The notes: generated by a model from the sequence alone, not told the origin. A stretch of 62,963 nucleotides of DNA from Paenibacillus sp. yr247 (GCF_900103825.1 NZ_FNIF01000027.1:1-62963), one strand, 5' to 3'. Counted from the stretch's first letter, positions 8,933 to 18,195 are shown. Numbers and translations are program-made.

Positions 8933-9187
8933 TTATTTTGTCACAGGTGTTGGCATTTCTGCTAAACAAATATGACAAACAATTTTTCCTTTGAAGTAAG
9001 ATACGTTTTCAGCATTACCACAGAAGATACAAGCAGGCTCATATTTCTTCAGCATGATGCGTTCGCCGTCTACATAAATTTCCAAAGCATCTTTCTCGCC
9101 AATACCCAACGTGCGGCGCAGCTCGATAGGAATAACAACGCGCCCCAACTCATCAACTTTCCTAACAATACCTGTAGATTTCATCAT
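8933..9187 (-). CDS. abrB: Transition-state regulator AbrB
   Basis: An 84-residue AbrB. The N-terminal swapped-hairpin DNA-binding domain (MMKSTGIVRKVDELGRVVIP...) is followed by a C-terminal dimerisation part with CIFC and CHIC pairs. It represses post-exponential and sporulation genes during growth and binds AT-rich DNA. AAAGGGG lies ahead of the start. The promoter at 9260-9288 carries a Spo0A box just downstream of the start site, which fits the classical repression of abrB by Spo0A~P. Confidence 0.96.
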   Translation of the reverse strand: MMKSTGIVRKVDELGRVVIPIELRRTLGIGEKDALEIYVDGERIMLKKYEPACIFCGNAENVSYFKGKIVCHICLAEMPTPVTK

Positions 9188-9238
9188 ATATATAAAACCC
9201 CTTTCGAATTTATTAAAATTTTATCAATATCGCCATGT

Positions 9239-9245
9239 TTCGACA
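9239..9245 (-). promoter_or_regulatory. Spo0A box in the abrB leader
   Basis: TTCGACA on the + strand is an exact TGTCGAA 0A box on the - strand, about 8 bases past the predicted abrB start site. A weaker box-like TGGCGAT follows 10 bases later. This matches the tandem-box arrangement known at B. subtilis abrB. Confidence 0.7.
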
Positions 9246-9259
9246 TATCATCTTGTTTA

Positions 9260-9288
9260 ATGATACCAACCATTCCCAAAATAGTCAA
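9260..9288 (-). promoter_or_regulatory. abrB sigma-A promoter
   Basis: On the - strand: TTGACT (9288-9283), 17 bases, TATCAT (9265-9260). Both hexamers match consensus at five of six positions. The leader is ~65 nt. Confidence 0.65.
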
Positions 9289-9473
9289 CCATATTTTCGA
9301 TTATTTAAAGCTCGATATTCATAAATATTCAAAATCTTGTCACGGTTTAAAATGTGATAAATCCAAGTAGAGTAAGGGATTGTAAACCATATATTACGAT
9401 CGTACCCCCTGAAAAATCGCTAAGTAATAAAAAAAATTAATGGGGTATATTTGAAGAAAAATTGGAATTCGCA

Positions 9474-9524
9474 ATTCGACAAAATACGACATATTTTGTC
9501 GAATAATTATTTGGAATTGTCGAA
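9474..9524. promoter_or_regulatory. Cluster of four Spo0A boxes, including a perfect palindrome
   Basis: A perfect inverted repeat with 13-bp arms (9474-9486 and 9492-9504) and a 5-base loop has an exact 0A box in each arm (TTCGACA 9475-9481; TGTCGAA 9497-9503). A third exact box lies at 9518-9524, 21 bp from the second, and a 6/7 match (TACGACA) at 9485-9491. Together they form a phased Spo0A-binding platform 38-88 bp before the HD gene and ~190 bp upstream of the abrB promoter. The AT-rich DNA from 9289 to 9473 shows no gene. Confidence 0.65.
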
Positions 9525-9561
9525 AATATGTAGAAATTAATAAAAGAGAGGTAGTGTAAGG

Positions 9562-10839
9562 ATGAAGGAAGAGAAGGTTTTTAAAGATCCAGTTCATAAA
9601 TATATTTACGTACAGGACGAAACTATTTGGGATTTAATTAATACGCGAGAGTTTCAGAGACTGCGCCGCATAAGGCAACTAGGCACGTCCTATTTAACAT
9701 TTCATGGCGCTGAGCACAGTCGGTTCTCTCATTCGCTAGGTGTGTACGAAATCACTCGGAAAATTATTTCGCAATTCGAACGTAATCAATATGATGACTG
9801 GCCGAAGGAGGAACGTCTGCTCTGCCTTTGTGCGGCGCTGCTGCATGATCTGGGTCATGGGCCCTTCTCGCATTCGATAGAAAAAGCTTTCGGCACGAGG
9901 CATGAGGACTGGTCCTGTAAAATTGTGCTAGGAGATACCGAAGTCAACCAAGTGCTCAGCCGGGTATCCCCTGATTTTCCGAAAAAAGTGGCAGGCGTCA
10001 TTTGCAAATCGTATAGTGAAGAAATTGTCGTTAGCCTTGTGTCCAGTCAGTTGGATGCCGATCGTATGGATTACTTGCTGCGGGACGCCTATTTCACTGG
10101 TGTAAATTACGGCACATTCGATCTCGAGAGGATTCTTCGAGTTATTCGGCCTTATAGAGGGCATATTGTTGTCAAAGAGAGCGGGATGCACGCTGTAGAA
10201 GACTATTTGATGTCCCGTTATCAAATGTATTGGCAGGTCTATTTCCATCCGGTGACTCGGAGTGCGGAAATTTTACTGCATAAAATTTTTGCGCGGGCTA
10301 AACATTTATACGAAGAAAACTATACTTTTGGGTTTATGGTCGATCCGATCTTACACCTGATTCAAAATAACATATCACTCGAAGATTATTTGTTATTGGA
10401 TGAGTCTGTCATGCAGACGATGTTAACCTTCTGGAGTAACGAGAAGGATCTTATTTTAGGTGATATGTGCAAGCGGTTCTTGGACCGTAAGTTGTACAAA
10501 TACAGCACCTTTGAAGAGTCTAATCATCGTCTTATTCAGCGTATGGAGAAAGTGATGGCGGAGGTTGGATTTGATCCTGCCTATTACATGGAAATTGATT
10601 TCCCATCGGATCAATCTTATGATGTGTACAGACCCGGTGAAACAGACGATAATTTGCCTATTTTGCTGCTGGATCATAAAGAGACATTGACGGAAATTAC
10701 ACATCGGTCTGAGATTGTTCAGTCGATTAGTGGCTTCCAAATGGGTAAGCATCATGTTTATTATCCGGAGGAACTGTTAGAACGTTTGAACGCAACAAAT
10801 TATCCGGATTTATGGAAGCTGCTCGGTGAGCAAGAATAG
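9562..10839 (+). CDS. HD-domain phosphohydrolase (YwfO/SAMHD1-like)
   Basis: A 425-residue HD-superfamily hydrolase. Metal-binding residues are visible as EHSRFSHSLG (near 51), LLHDLGHGPFSH (H95, D96) and LDADRMDYLLRDA (near 164). It resembles B. subtilis YwfO and the dNTP triphosphohydrolase/SAMHD1 group, so a nucleotide substrate is likely but unproven. AGAGAGG RBS. It occupies the place where metS usually follows abrB, and its upstream DNA has an unusual Spo0A-box cluster. It is followed 30 bases later by tatD. Confidence 0.87.
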   Translation: MKEEKVFKDPVHKYIYVQDETIWDLINTREFQRLRRIRQLGTSYLTFHGAEHSRFSHSLGVYEITRKIISQFERNQYDDWPKEERLLCLCAALLHDLGHGPFSHSIEKAFGTRHEDWSCKIVLGDTEVNQVLSRVSPDFPKKVAGVICKSYSEEIVVSLVSSQLDADRMDYLLRDAYFTGVNYGTFDLERILRVIRPYRGHIVVKESGMHAVEDYLMSRYQMYWQVYFHPVTRSAEILLHKIFARAKHLYEENYTFGFMVDPILHLIQNNISLEDYLLLDESVMQTMLTFWSNEKDLILGDMCKRFLDRKLYKYSTFEESNHRLIQRMEKVMAEVGFDPAYYMEIDFPSDQSYDVYRPGETDDNLPILLLDHKETLTEITHRSEIVQSISGFQMGKHHVYYPEELLERLNATNYPDLWKLLGEQE

Positions 10840-10869
10840 CAACAATATTCAACATAAGGGAGAACAATC

Positions 10870-11637
10870 ATGCTAACGGATTCACACACACATTTAAATG
10901 CCGAACAATTTAATGAAGATCAGGACGAAGTGATTCAGCGCGCGCTTGATGCCGGTGTCACAAGAATTGTGAACGTAGGCTTTAACCGAGAGACTATTCC
11001 AGGTTCGATTGCTCTTGCAGAGAGATATGATTTCATCTATTCAACGGTAGGCTGGCATCCAGTGGACGCTATCGATATGACACCCGATGATTTAGTGATG
11101 ATTGAAGATTTGTGCAAACATGAGAAAGTCGTTGCTATCGGGGAAATTGGACTTGATTATTACTGGGATAAGTCACCGAAGGAAGTGCAGCAGCGGGTGT
11201 TTCGGGAGCAAATCCGTCTAGCGCGTAAACTCAATATGCCCATCGTCATTCATAATCGAGATGCCCATCAAGATATTTTGAACATTTTAAAAGAAGAGAA
11301 GGCCGCGGAAGTTGGAGGTATCATGCACTGCTTCTCAGGAAGCTGGGAGACAGCGAAGCAATGCTTGGATATGAATTTTCATATTTCTTTTGGAGGTCCT
11401 GTGACGTTCAAGAACGCCAAACAGCCAAAGGAAGTACTTGCGCAAGTGCCGTTAGATCGCCTATTGATTGAGACGGATGCTCCCTACCTGACCCCGCACC
11501 CTTTCCGCGGCAAGCGTAACGAATCAGCCTATGTTCGCTTGGTAGCTGAGACGGCCGCGGAAATTCGGGGCATAACGCTGGAGGAGCTTGCAGAGATTAC
11601 GACAAACAATGCCATTCGACTGCTAGGTCTCAAGTAA
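10870..11637 (+). CDS. tatD: TatD-family metal-dependent DNase
   Basis: A 255-residue TIM-barrel hydrolase of the YabD/TatD family. Metal ligands are seen in DSHTHLN at the start, GEIGLDYY near residue 92, VIHNRDAH near 127, HCFSG near 155 and ETDAPYL near 204. It probably acts as a 3'-5' nuclease in DNA quality control. Its last 15 bases overlap the end of the convergent ecsB. Confidence 0.93.
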   Translation: MLTDSHTHLNAEQFNEDQDEVIQRALDAGVTRIVNVGFNRETIPGSIALAERYDFIYSTVGWHPVDAIDMTPDDLVMIEDLCKHEKVVAIGEIGLDYYWDKSPKEVQQRVFREQIRLARKLNMPIVIHNRDAHQDILNILKEEKAAEVGGIMHCFSGSWETAKQCLDMNFHISFGGPVTFKNAKQPKEVLAQVPLDRLLIETDAPYLTPHPFRGKRNESAYVRLVAETAAEIRGITLEELAEITTNNAIRLLGLK

Positions 11638-12855
11638 AGTGTTCTTCTCGAACTTACGGCGCAGTATGATTCCGCAGCTGAACGAAAGGAAGATGAGACT
11701 GAAGAGTGGGACTAAGATGTAGATTGGTGAAGAACGTATCAATAGAGGAATTGTAAGGATACATAATTGGAGCAGCAAGACTGACCAGATAATAAAGGCC
11801 AGTGAGCCAGCTTTCAAATTTCGATTGAGCGGGTACATCTCTAGCCAGAAGGTATAACGGTGGGCACGCTCGAGTGACGTTAACTGAACGAGTGAGATCA
11901 CCATGGAGATTATAAAAATTAGACTCCTTGCCGTTCCGCTGCTAGAAACTGCTATAGCTAATGCCCCTAGCAAGGAAATACGCAATACAATCGTGAACAG
12001 CTCCGTACGCACCAATGTCTTCATATATATATATAAATAAGTAGCATCTTGTCTAAAAGGAATAAATCGTGTTAGCCCGCTGACCCAACCCCGGCGGGTT
12101 ATTCGTGTTGGCAGCTGAGGAACATCGACGAACCAATTGAAAAAGGCATAGAGTCGAGCCTGCTGCTGCCTTTCCTTGGCGATAAGGTAATCCCATCCGA
12201 CGACATATTTTGATACAAAATGAGTTGCTGCCAGCCAAACTAAAATGAGAAGTAGAGCTGCGCCGCTTGCCCAAAAAACACTGGCAAGAAATTGCACGGA
12301 AATGAGAGCGGTTGATGCAAGCCAGCGAAAGCCAACCGACGCTTTTCTTGCGCGTTCATGTGCAAAACGACTCTCTTGCCAGCTAGCTAATAAATTGGCT
12401 ATCTTCAATAGAAGAAGTAGTGCGAGCATCCATAAGAAATGCTGTTCTGCAGCTCCGAGGCAGTGGTGGTAAAGAGGCCACAAAGTAACCCATGCAAGAA
12501 ATATCCAAAAGGCTTGCAGCGCCAAGCTGTACTTAAATCCGCTGCGGAAGTAAGCGCCCATTTGATGTTCGATACGTAACAAAAACATGCGATCTGCACT
12601 TCTCACCAATGTACGAATCGGGCTTGAAGATAGCAGCGGAACGAGCAGTAGAAGCACGATCCAAAGATAGGGATAATCTGTCGGAAGACGCTGTAATATT
12701 TTTGCATAATAATAGGAAGAAACGATGACAAGAAACAACACGAGACCAATAAAATTACTACGCGCTGCGTATTGCCAATATCCCATAGATTCCTTCATAT
12801 ATCGTTCAAATCTTTGCTGCCATAGGGCACGGGTGTTGATTTCCATATTTCTCAT
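11623..12855 (-). CDS. ecsB: ABC transporter permease EcsB
   Basis: A 410-residue integral membrane protein with about ten hydrophobic segments, matching the EcsB family in length and in N-terminal LWQQRFERYMKE-like sequence. With EcsA it forms an ABC exporter that in B. subtilis affects exoprotein secretion, competence and intramembrane proteolysis by RasP; the substrate is unsettled. It overlaps ecsA by 4 bases (ATGA). Its 3' end overlaps tatD tail to tail by 15 bases with no terminator hairpin seen. Confidence 0.9.
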   Translation of the reverse strand: MRNMEINTRALWQQRFERYMKESMGYWQYAARSNFIGLVLFLVIVSSYYYAKILQRLPTDYPYLWIVLLLLVPLLSSSPIRTLVRSADRMFLLRIEHQMGAYFRSGFKYSLALQAFWIFLAWVTLWPLYHHCLGAAEQHFLWMLALLLLLKIANLLASWQESRFAHERARKASVGFRWLASTALISVQFLASVFWASGAALLLILVWLAATHFVSKYVVGWDYLIAKERQQQARLYAFFNWFVDVPQLPTRITRRGWVSGLTRFIPFRQDATYLYIYMKTLVRTELFTIVLRISLLGALAIAVSSSGTARSLIFIISMVISLVQLTSLERAHRYTFWLEMYPLNRNLKAGSLAFIIWSVLLLQLCILTIPLLIRSSPIYILVPLFSLIFLSFSCGIILRRKFEKNTLLET

Positions 12856-13595
12856 AACGGATCCCCTTGTACAAGCTTATAGAAGATGTCGTCGAGTGAC
12901 GCATTAACGAGTTCGGTTTGCACACGTAATTCGACTAAATCGCCCTGTGCGACCATATGACCTCGGTGAAGGACGACGTAGTTATCGCAATATTTTTCAA
13001 TTGTAGACAAAATGTGTGATGAAATGAGGAATGATGCGCCATTATGTTTCATTTTGACCATTAACTCTAGTAAAGAGCGGATCGCTAAAGGATCAAGACC
13101 GAGAAAGGGCTCGTCTATAATGTATAAAGAGGGCTCGATTAGGAATGCGTTCATGATCATGACTTTCTGTTTCATCCCTTTGGATAAATGACTGGCAAAG
13201 CTGTTCAGCTTGTCCTGCATTTGAAACTGCTCCAAAAGCGCGTGTGACCTGGAGAAATAGTCGTCTCTCGATAAGCCGTAGGCCATAGCTGTAAGCTCAA
13301 GGTGCTCACGGATGGTAAGTTCTTCGTATAGCTCTGGACTTTCAGGAACATAAGCGTAAGTTGCGCGATAAGGTAGCGGATTTTCAGCTAATGTCAAACC
13401 GTTGATTCGAATAGATCCCCTTTGCGGCTGAAGAAGGCCGAGAATGTTCTTGATCGTCGTACTTTTTCCTGCGCCATTGAGTCCAATTAGACCCATCATT
13501 TCACCTTGACGGATAGAAAAGGTCAGGTCATGAAGAACAGGTTTATTTGGTAAATATCCCCCGTATAAAGAATCAACTTGTAAAATGGGCCCCAT
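12852..13595 (-). CDS. ecsA: ABC transporter ATP-binding protein EcsA
   Basis: A 247-residue ABC ATPase. Walker A GLNGAGKST is near residue 38, signature LSKGMKQKV near 137, and Walker B LYIIDEPFLGLDP near 155. Partner of EcsB by overlap. GGAGGCAATG precedes the ATG. In B. subtilis ecsAB lies elsewhere; here it interrupts the tatD-yabE-rnmV order. Confidence 0.92.
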   Translation of the reverse strand: MGPILQVDSLYGGYLPNKPVLHDLTFSIRQGEMMGLIGLNGAGKSTTIKNILGLLQPQRGSIRINGLTLAENPLPYRATYAYVPESPELYEELTIREHLELTAMAYGLSRDDYFSRSHALLEQFQMQDKLNSFASHLSKGMKQKVMIMNAFLIEPSLYIIDEPFLGLDPLAIRSLLELMVKMKHNGASFLISSHILSTIEKYCDNYVVLHRGHMVAQGDLVELRVQTELVNASLDDIFYKLVQGDPL

Positions 13596-13632
13596 CTCAT
13601 TGCCTCCCTGTTTAGCAAATTATTGGTAATTA

Positions 13633-13649
13633 TGAATCGTTTTCATTCA
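13633..13649. promoter_or_regulatory. Inverted repeat before ecsA
   Basis: TGAAT-N7-ATTCA lies just upstream of ecsA, next to ATTATA (13655-13660), a TATAAT -10 on the - strand with no good -35. It could be an operator. It is not a good catabolite-response element, and the regulator is unknown. Confidence 0.3.
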
Positions 13650-13815
13650 CGATCATTATAAACAAATTTGTAATTTAAGCCTAGTTTAGGTGTGGAATCA
13701 CGAAAAAAGTTAGTATTCGTACGTTATAGCGAGATAAATGTAGATAAAAAGCTGTTTTGATGCCCAATTAAGCTAATTTTAGTTGATTTAGCCCTTTTTA
13801 GTAGGTGTTATTCCC

Positions 13816-13844
13816 TTTACAGGTAGAGATTAACAGCGTAATAT
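13816..13844 (+). promoter_or_regulatory. Promoter upstream of the c-di-AMP riboswitch
   Basis: TTTACA (13816-13821), 17 bases, TAATAT (13839-13844). The predicted start near 13851 would place the riboswitch in the 5' leader. Confidence 0.45.
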
Positions 13845-13879
13845 ACTTTTCATAATAACTTAATAACCAATTTGCCATT

Positions 13880-14075
13880 TTTCCATTCGCTGAGTTCCAT
13901 TTATGGGAACGGGGGAACCACTGTAAGCTGAAGAAGCGTGAGCGCTGCTTGAGTGAACAGAGTGAGTAACAGGGGTGAATCTTTTAGCATACTGCGTATG
14001 CTTTTAGTAGGGCGACTCTCACGTCCGAATCCGTCAGCTAACCTCGTAAGCGTAAGAGAGGTAACGATTGTCGTG
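13880..14075 (+). ncRNA. ydaO/yuaA-type cyclic-di-AMP riboswitch
   Basis: The hallmark blocks occur in order: ATTCGCTGAGTTCC (13884), GGGGGAACCA (13911), GGGGTGAATC (13972), TAGGGCGACTCTC (14008), CCGAATCCGTCAGCTAACC (near 14025) and TCGTAAGCG (14044). A transcription terminator follows at 14107-14146. ydaO-class RNAs turn genes off when c-di-AMP is high and often control cell-wall hydrolases. That fits the 3D-domain protein downstream. Confidence 0.93.
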
Positions 14076-14106
14076 CGTGCTATTTGTGTATTTTACTATG
14101 CAAACT

Positions 14107-14146
14107 AAGCCAGCGAGAAGAGTCCTCTTCTTGCTGGCTTTTTATT
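14107..14146 (+). terminator. Riboswitch expression-platform terminator
   Basis: A 16-bp stem (arms 14107-14122 and 14125-14140, one G-U pair) followed by TTTTATTT. Placed ~30 bases after the aptamer, it is the likely regulated terminator. The 200 bases from here to the start codon hold an imperfect inverted repeat around a TATAAT (14178-14183), possibly a second weak promoter, and no gene. Confidence 0.85.
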
Positions 14147-14359
14147 TCCATAAGGACCTATACACATTTCGGACGACTATAATTTGTCCGGAATTCATAG
14201 GATGATGAATAGGTAAAAGGGGTGGGACGACCAGATAGCAGCGGGTTTAATACCGTACTGCTGACGGCGAACACGTTAAGTTAAACTAAAAAACCTTAGT
14301 CGCGTCAAATTTAATCATGCTGTAACCTGGCGGCGAGGCTTTGAAGGAGGACCGAAGAA

Positions 14360-15499
14360 GTGGGCAGTATCTCATTTAGCGAGACCCATGTAAAACGATC
14401 ATCCAGCATGTCCTTCGCATTGCGATGGAAGCATGAAAACTTGCGTTTGATTTTAAGCTTAGCAATAATCTCAATCGCAATGACTTTCATGTTTTTGGTG
14501 TTGTTGTACGGTACGGCTACCAAGAGCGTATCCGTGGTTGTGAATGGACAAGAAACCGTTGTGCATACGAAACAATGGGTCCTGCAACGCCTACTGGATG
14601 AACAAGCCATAAAGATTGGTGAACACGATGAAATTTCTGCTGAGCCTACGACGACAATCAAGGGTGGAGAGAAATTTGTCATCGAGCATGCTTCTCCGAT
14701 TCAATTGACTGCTGATGGAAAGACCACCACTGTTTACACAACTGCAAGAACGGTAGAAAGTGCATTGCAACGTTTACATATTGCACTTGGGGAGCACGAT
14801 CGATTGACTCCCGAACCGACAGCCGCTCTGACCACTGGCGATGAAATCAAAATCGTCCGTGTGAAAAAAGAGACGGAGGAAGTGACTGAGCCGATTGCGT
14901 TCGACACGGAAAAGAAGAACGATGCATCGCTGCTCAAAGGCAAAGAGCAAATCGTCCAAGAAGGTAAACAGGGCGTGCTCTTGAAAAAGAAAGAAAAAAC
15001 TTTCGAAGACGGTGTGTTAGTCGCGGAAGCAGTTGTGGGTGAAGAAGTAAAAACAGAAAGTATTAATAAAGTCGTGTCCGTTGGCACGAAAAACCCAGTT
15101 GTTGTTCTTTCTTCATCTTCACCTAGTGTGGATGAAGTCTCGAAGAATGGTGTGACGTTCGGGTATAAACAAATTCTTAAAAATGTGAAGCTGACAGCTT
15201 ATTCAGCTGACGTTGAATCAACAGGTAAATCCGAAGGAAGTCCCGGATTTGGTAAGACATATACGGGTACTACCGTTACAGAAGGCAGAACAATTGCCGT
15301 CGATCCAAAAGTTATCCCACTGGGATGGTGGGTGTACATTGAGGGCATTGGCTTCCGCCGTGCTGAAGATACTGGCAGTGGTGTGAAAGGCCAAATGATT
15401 GATGTATACTTTGAAGATCATGGCTATGCCAATAAATTCGGAACAAAACAAGGATACACGGTCTATGTTGTTGGACCTAAAAAACCGTCTGAAAATTAA
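14360..15499 (+). CDS. Membrane-anchored 3D-domain cell-wall protein (YabE/RpfB-like)
   Basis: A 379-residue protein with one N-terminal transmembrane anchor (about residues 29-50), two DUF348-type repeats (about 55-95 and 110-150), a G5-type domain (about 157-235), a Ser-rich linker near 245 and a C-terminal 3D domain (about 275-375). The 3D domain shows its catalytic-type aspartates in TIAVDP, AEDTG and MIDVYF. Such proteins are peptidoglycan hydrolases (lytic transglycosylase-like) acting outside the membrane. GTG start 9 bases after AAGGAGG. Expression is very likely under c-di-AMP control through the upstream riboswitch. Confidence 0.88.
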   Translation: MGSISFSETHVKRSSSMSFALRWKHENLRLILSLAIISIAMTFMFLVLLYGTATKSVSVVVNGQETVVHTKQWVLQRLLDEQAIKIGEHDEISAEPTTTIKGGEKFVIEHASPIQLTADGKTTTVYTTARTVESALQRLHIALGEHDRLTPEPTAALTTGDEIKIVRVKKETEEVTEPIAFDTEKKNDASLLKGKEQIVQEGKQGVLLKKKEKTFEDGVLVAEAVVGEEVKTESINKVVSVGTKNPVVVLSSSSPSVDEVSKNGVTFGYKQILKNVKLTAYSADVESTGKSEGSPGFGKTYTGTTVTEGRTIAVDPKVIPLGWWVYIEGIGFRRAEDTGSGVKGQMIDVYFEDHGYANKFGTKQGYTVYVVGPKKPSEN

Positions 15500-15563
15500 C
15501 GTGTAAACGTCTGTTTCAGCGGGAAGAATGTCATATATACGTTGCCAGGCAGCAGCCTGGGCG

Positions 15564-15592
15564 AAAGAAGAGGGGACCCCTCTTCTTTTTCT
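15564..15592 (+). terminator. Terminator of the 3D-domain gene
   Basis: Perfect hairpin AAGAAGAGGGG/CCCCTCTTCTT-type stem with a short loop and T-run. A second small hairpin (CCAGGC-AGCA-GCCTGG, 15545-15560) precedes it. Confidence 0.9.
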
Positions 15593-15606
15593 GCGTTGAA
15601 TATGGA

Positions 15607-15690
15607 AGTATAAGTTCTATACTTTAGCTCCGCATCAACCTTGACAAACGCGCTCGTCCCAGAAGGACGACGGAGCCGTTTATCCTTGGT
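15607..15690. repeat. Intergenic hairpin repeat, family A, copy 2
   Basis: AGTATAAGTTCT, CTCCGCATCAACCTTGACAAAC, CGTCC-CAGAA-GGACG hairpin, GGAGCCGTTTATCC. The blocks match, in order, those at 4229-4320. The inner hairpin sequence differs but keeps complementary arms, which argues for selection on structure. It ends 20 bases before rnmV. Confidence 0.7.
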
Positions 15691-15709
15691 ACTGGGAAGG
15701 GAACAGCTT

Positions 15710-16252
15710 ATGATTAAAGAAGTGATCGTCGTCGAAGGCAAGGATGATACAGCGGCAATTCGCCGAGCGGTAGAGGCGGATACGATTGAGACCGGCGGCT
15801 CTGCCATCGGACAAGCCGTATTGAAACGAATAGCACTCGCACAGCAGCGAAGAGGCGTTATTATATTCACGGATCCAGATCATGCGGGTGAACGGATACG
15901 GAAGATTGTAGCAGCCAAGGTACCGGGCTGCAAGCATGCCTTTATCACGCAGGAGCAGGCCGAGTATAAGGGCGATATCGGCGTCGAGAATGCAACGCCT
16001 GAGACAATCCGTCAGGCTCTCCAGAGCCTTAGGACGGAATATGATGGCGCAGTTTCGCAACTCTCGATGGAGGATCTTATGGCAGCAGGGCTGATTGTTC
16101 ATGCTGAGGCGGCATCTCGCCGATTGATTGTAGGTAAGGCGCTGGGTATTGGTTATTGCAATGGCAAGCAATTTTATAAGCGCTGTGCGATGTTTCAAAT
16201 CTCGCGTGAGGAATTTGAGGCGGCCTTGGAGCATTTAGAAGTTGATAAGTAG
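15710..16252 (+). CDS. rnmV: Ribonuclease M5
   Basis: A 180-residue Toprim-domain nuclease that matures 5S rRNA. The catalytic glutamate is in VVEGKDD near residue 9 and the DxD pair in FTDPDHAGERIR near 58. ATG 15710 was chosen: MIKEVIVVEGK is the family start and GGGAAGGGA lies ahead; the longer in-frame ORF from 15641 runs through the repeat element. It is followed by rsmA as usual. Confidence 0.95.
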   Translation: MIKEVIVVEGKDDTAAIRRAVEADTIETGGSAIGQAVLKRIALAQQRRGVIIFTDPDHAGERIRKIVAAKVPGCKHAFITQEQAEYKGDIGVENATPETIRQALQSLRTEYDGAVSQLSMEDLMAAGLIVHAEAASRRLIVGKALGIGYCNGKQFYKRCAMFQISREEFEAALEHLEVDK

Positions 16253-16350
16253 AACGAATGTTTAGGGAATGAAGGAAACCGCTGAAATTTGTATGGCATT
16301 AATATACAACAGCATATGAAGATGTGAAGTCCAGAACCTATAGATAATGA

Positions 16351-17268
<918 letters not shown>

Positions 17269-17322
17269 CCCGCACCAAATGCCTAGTCCCGCCATAGGAT
17301 ACCCCTAGGAGGGGATTGTGCG

Positions 17323-18195
17323 ATGAGGCAAGGAGACTTTGTTACCCGTAAATCCTATGGCGGCGACGTCATGTTTAAGATTGAGCGCATTGAGCAGATG
17401 AAAGCAATCCTGCGAGGTGTGGATTATAGACTGCTCGCGGATGCGCCTTTAGGGGACTTAACCATTTCGAAACTCACGGAGGCGTTGGATCATCCGCGAT
17501 CGAGTTCACCCGAATTTCGTGAGTCGCTGCGGCGTTTAGCGTTATCCCAGGTACAATTGCAGGAGAAAAACCAACTCTCCATAACCCATAAGCAAAAAGC
17601 CAATATGAGCTACTTTGAAGTCCCTGGTAAAGTGCTGCATCTAGATGGTGATCCGACCTACTTACGCAAAAGTATGCAGCTCTATGGGGAATTGCGTGTG
17701 CCGGCCGAGGGTTATTATATTCCTGAATCACAAATGGCAGAAGCTCTCCATCGGCTGCTTCCGCAAATTAATCCGGACATTGTCGTCATTACTGGTCATG
17801 ACGGAATACTTAAGCATCGTAAGGGCGCAGGGCCTGGTAGTCTTGGCAGCTATAAGAATTCCCAAAACTTCGTGAACGCCGTACAGATCGCCAGACAGTA
17901 TGAACGCAATCGGGACTCCATGATTATCGTGGCTGGGGCTTGCCAGTCCCATTTTGAGGCGTTACTGAGGGCTGGAGCCAATTATGCTAGTTCTCCTGCT
18001 CGTATCCTCATCCACGCACTAGACCCGCTTTGTATCGCGGCAAAGCTGTCGTATACTTCCGTGAAGGACACGATATCCATGCTGGATATCGCTGAGTTAA
18101 CGGTGACGGGCTTGGACGGTTTAGGTGGGGTAGAGACAAGAGGAAGCTACCGCATGGGGGTTCCAGGCATTCAACATCCAGAAGAGCATGTTTAA
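17323..18195 (+). CDS. yabG: Sporulation-specific protease YabG
   Basis: A 290-residue YabG, the mother-cell cysteine protease that processes coat proteins (SafA, SpoIVA and others) and helps cross-linking. Recognisable parts are GDFVTRKSYGGDV.F.I near the start, ITGHDG near residue 147 and AGACQSHFEA.L.AGANYASSP near 204, which carries the likely catalytic Cys/His. RBS AGGAGGGGA overlaps a CCCCTAGGAGGGG palindrome. No spore-specific promoter was confidently located. Confidence 0.93.
   Translation: MRQGDFVTRKSYGGDVMFKIERIEQMKAILRGVDYRLLADAPLGDLTISKLTEALDHPRSSSPEFRESLRRLALSQVQLQEKNQLSITHKQKANMSYFEVPGKVLHLDGDPTYLRKSMQLYGELRVPAEGYYIPESQMAEALHRLLPQINPDIVVITGHDGILKHRKGAGPGSLGSYKNSQNFVNAVQIARQYERNRDSMIIVAGACQSHFEALLRAGANYASSPARILIHALDPLCIAAKLSYTSVKDTISMLDIAELTVTGLDGLGGVETRGSYRMGVPGIQHPEEHV

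Noticed and set aside
9562..10839. HD protein as a dGTPase (Dgt) or (p)ppGpp hydrolase
   Set aside because: The spacing of motifs and overall length fit the YwfO/SAMHD1-like group better; the substrate cannot be fixed by reading.
13633..13649. Catabolite-response element before ecsA
   Set aside because: The match to the cre pattern fails at the 3' half; only a plain inverted repeat remains.
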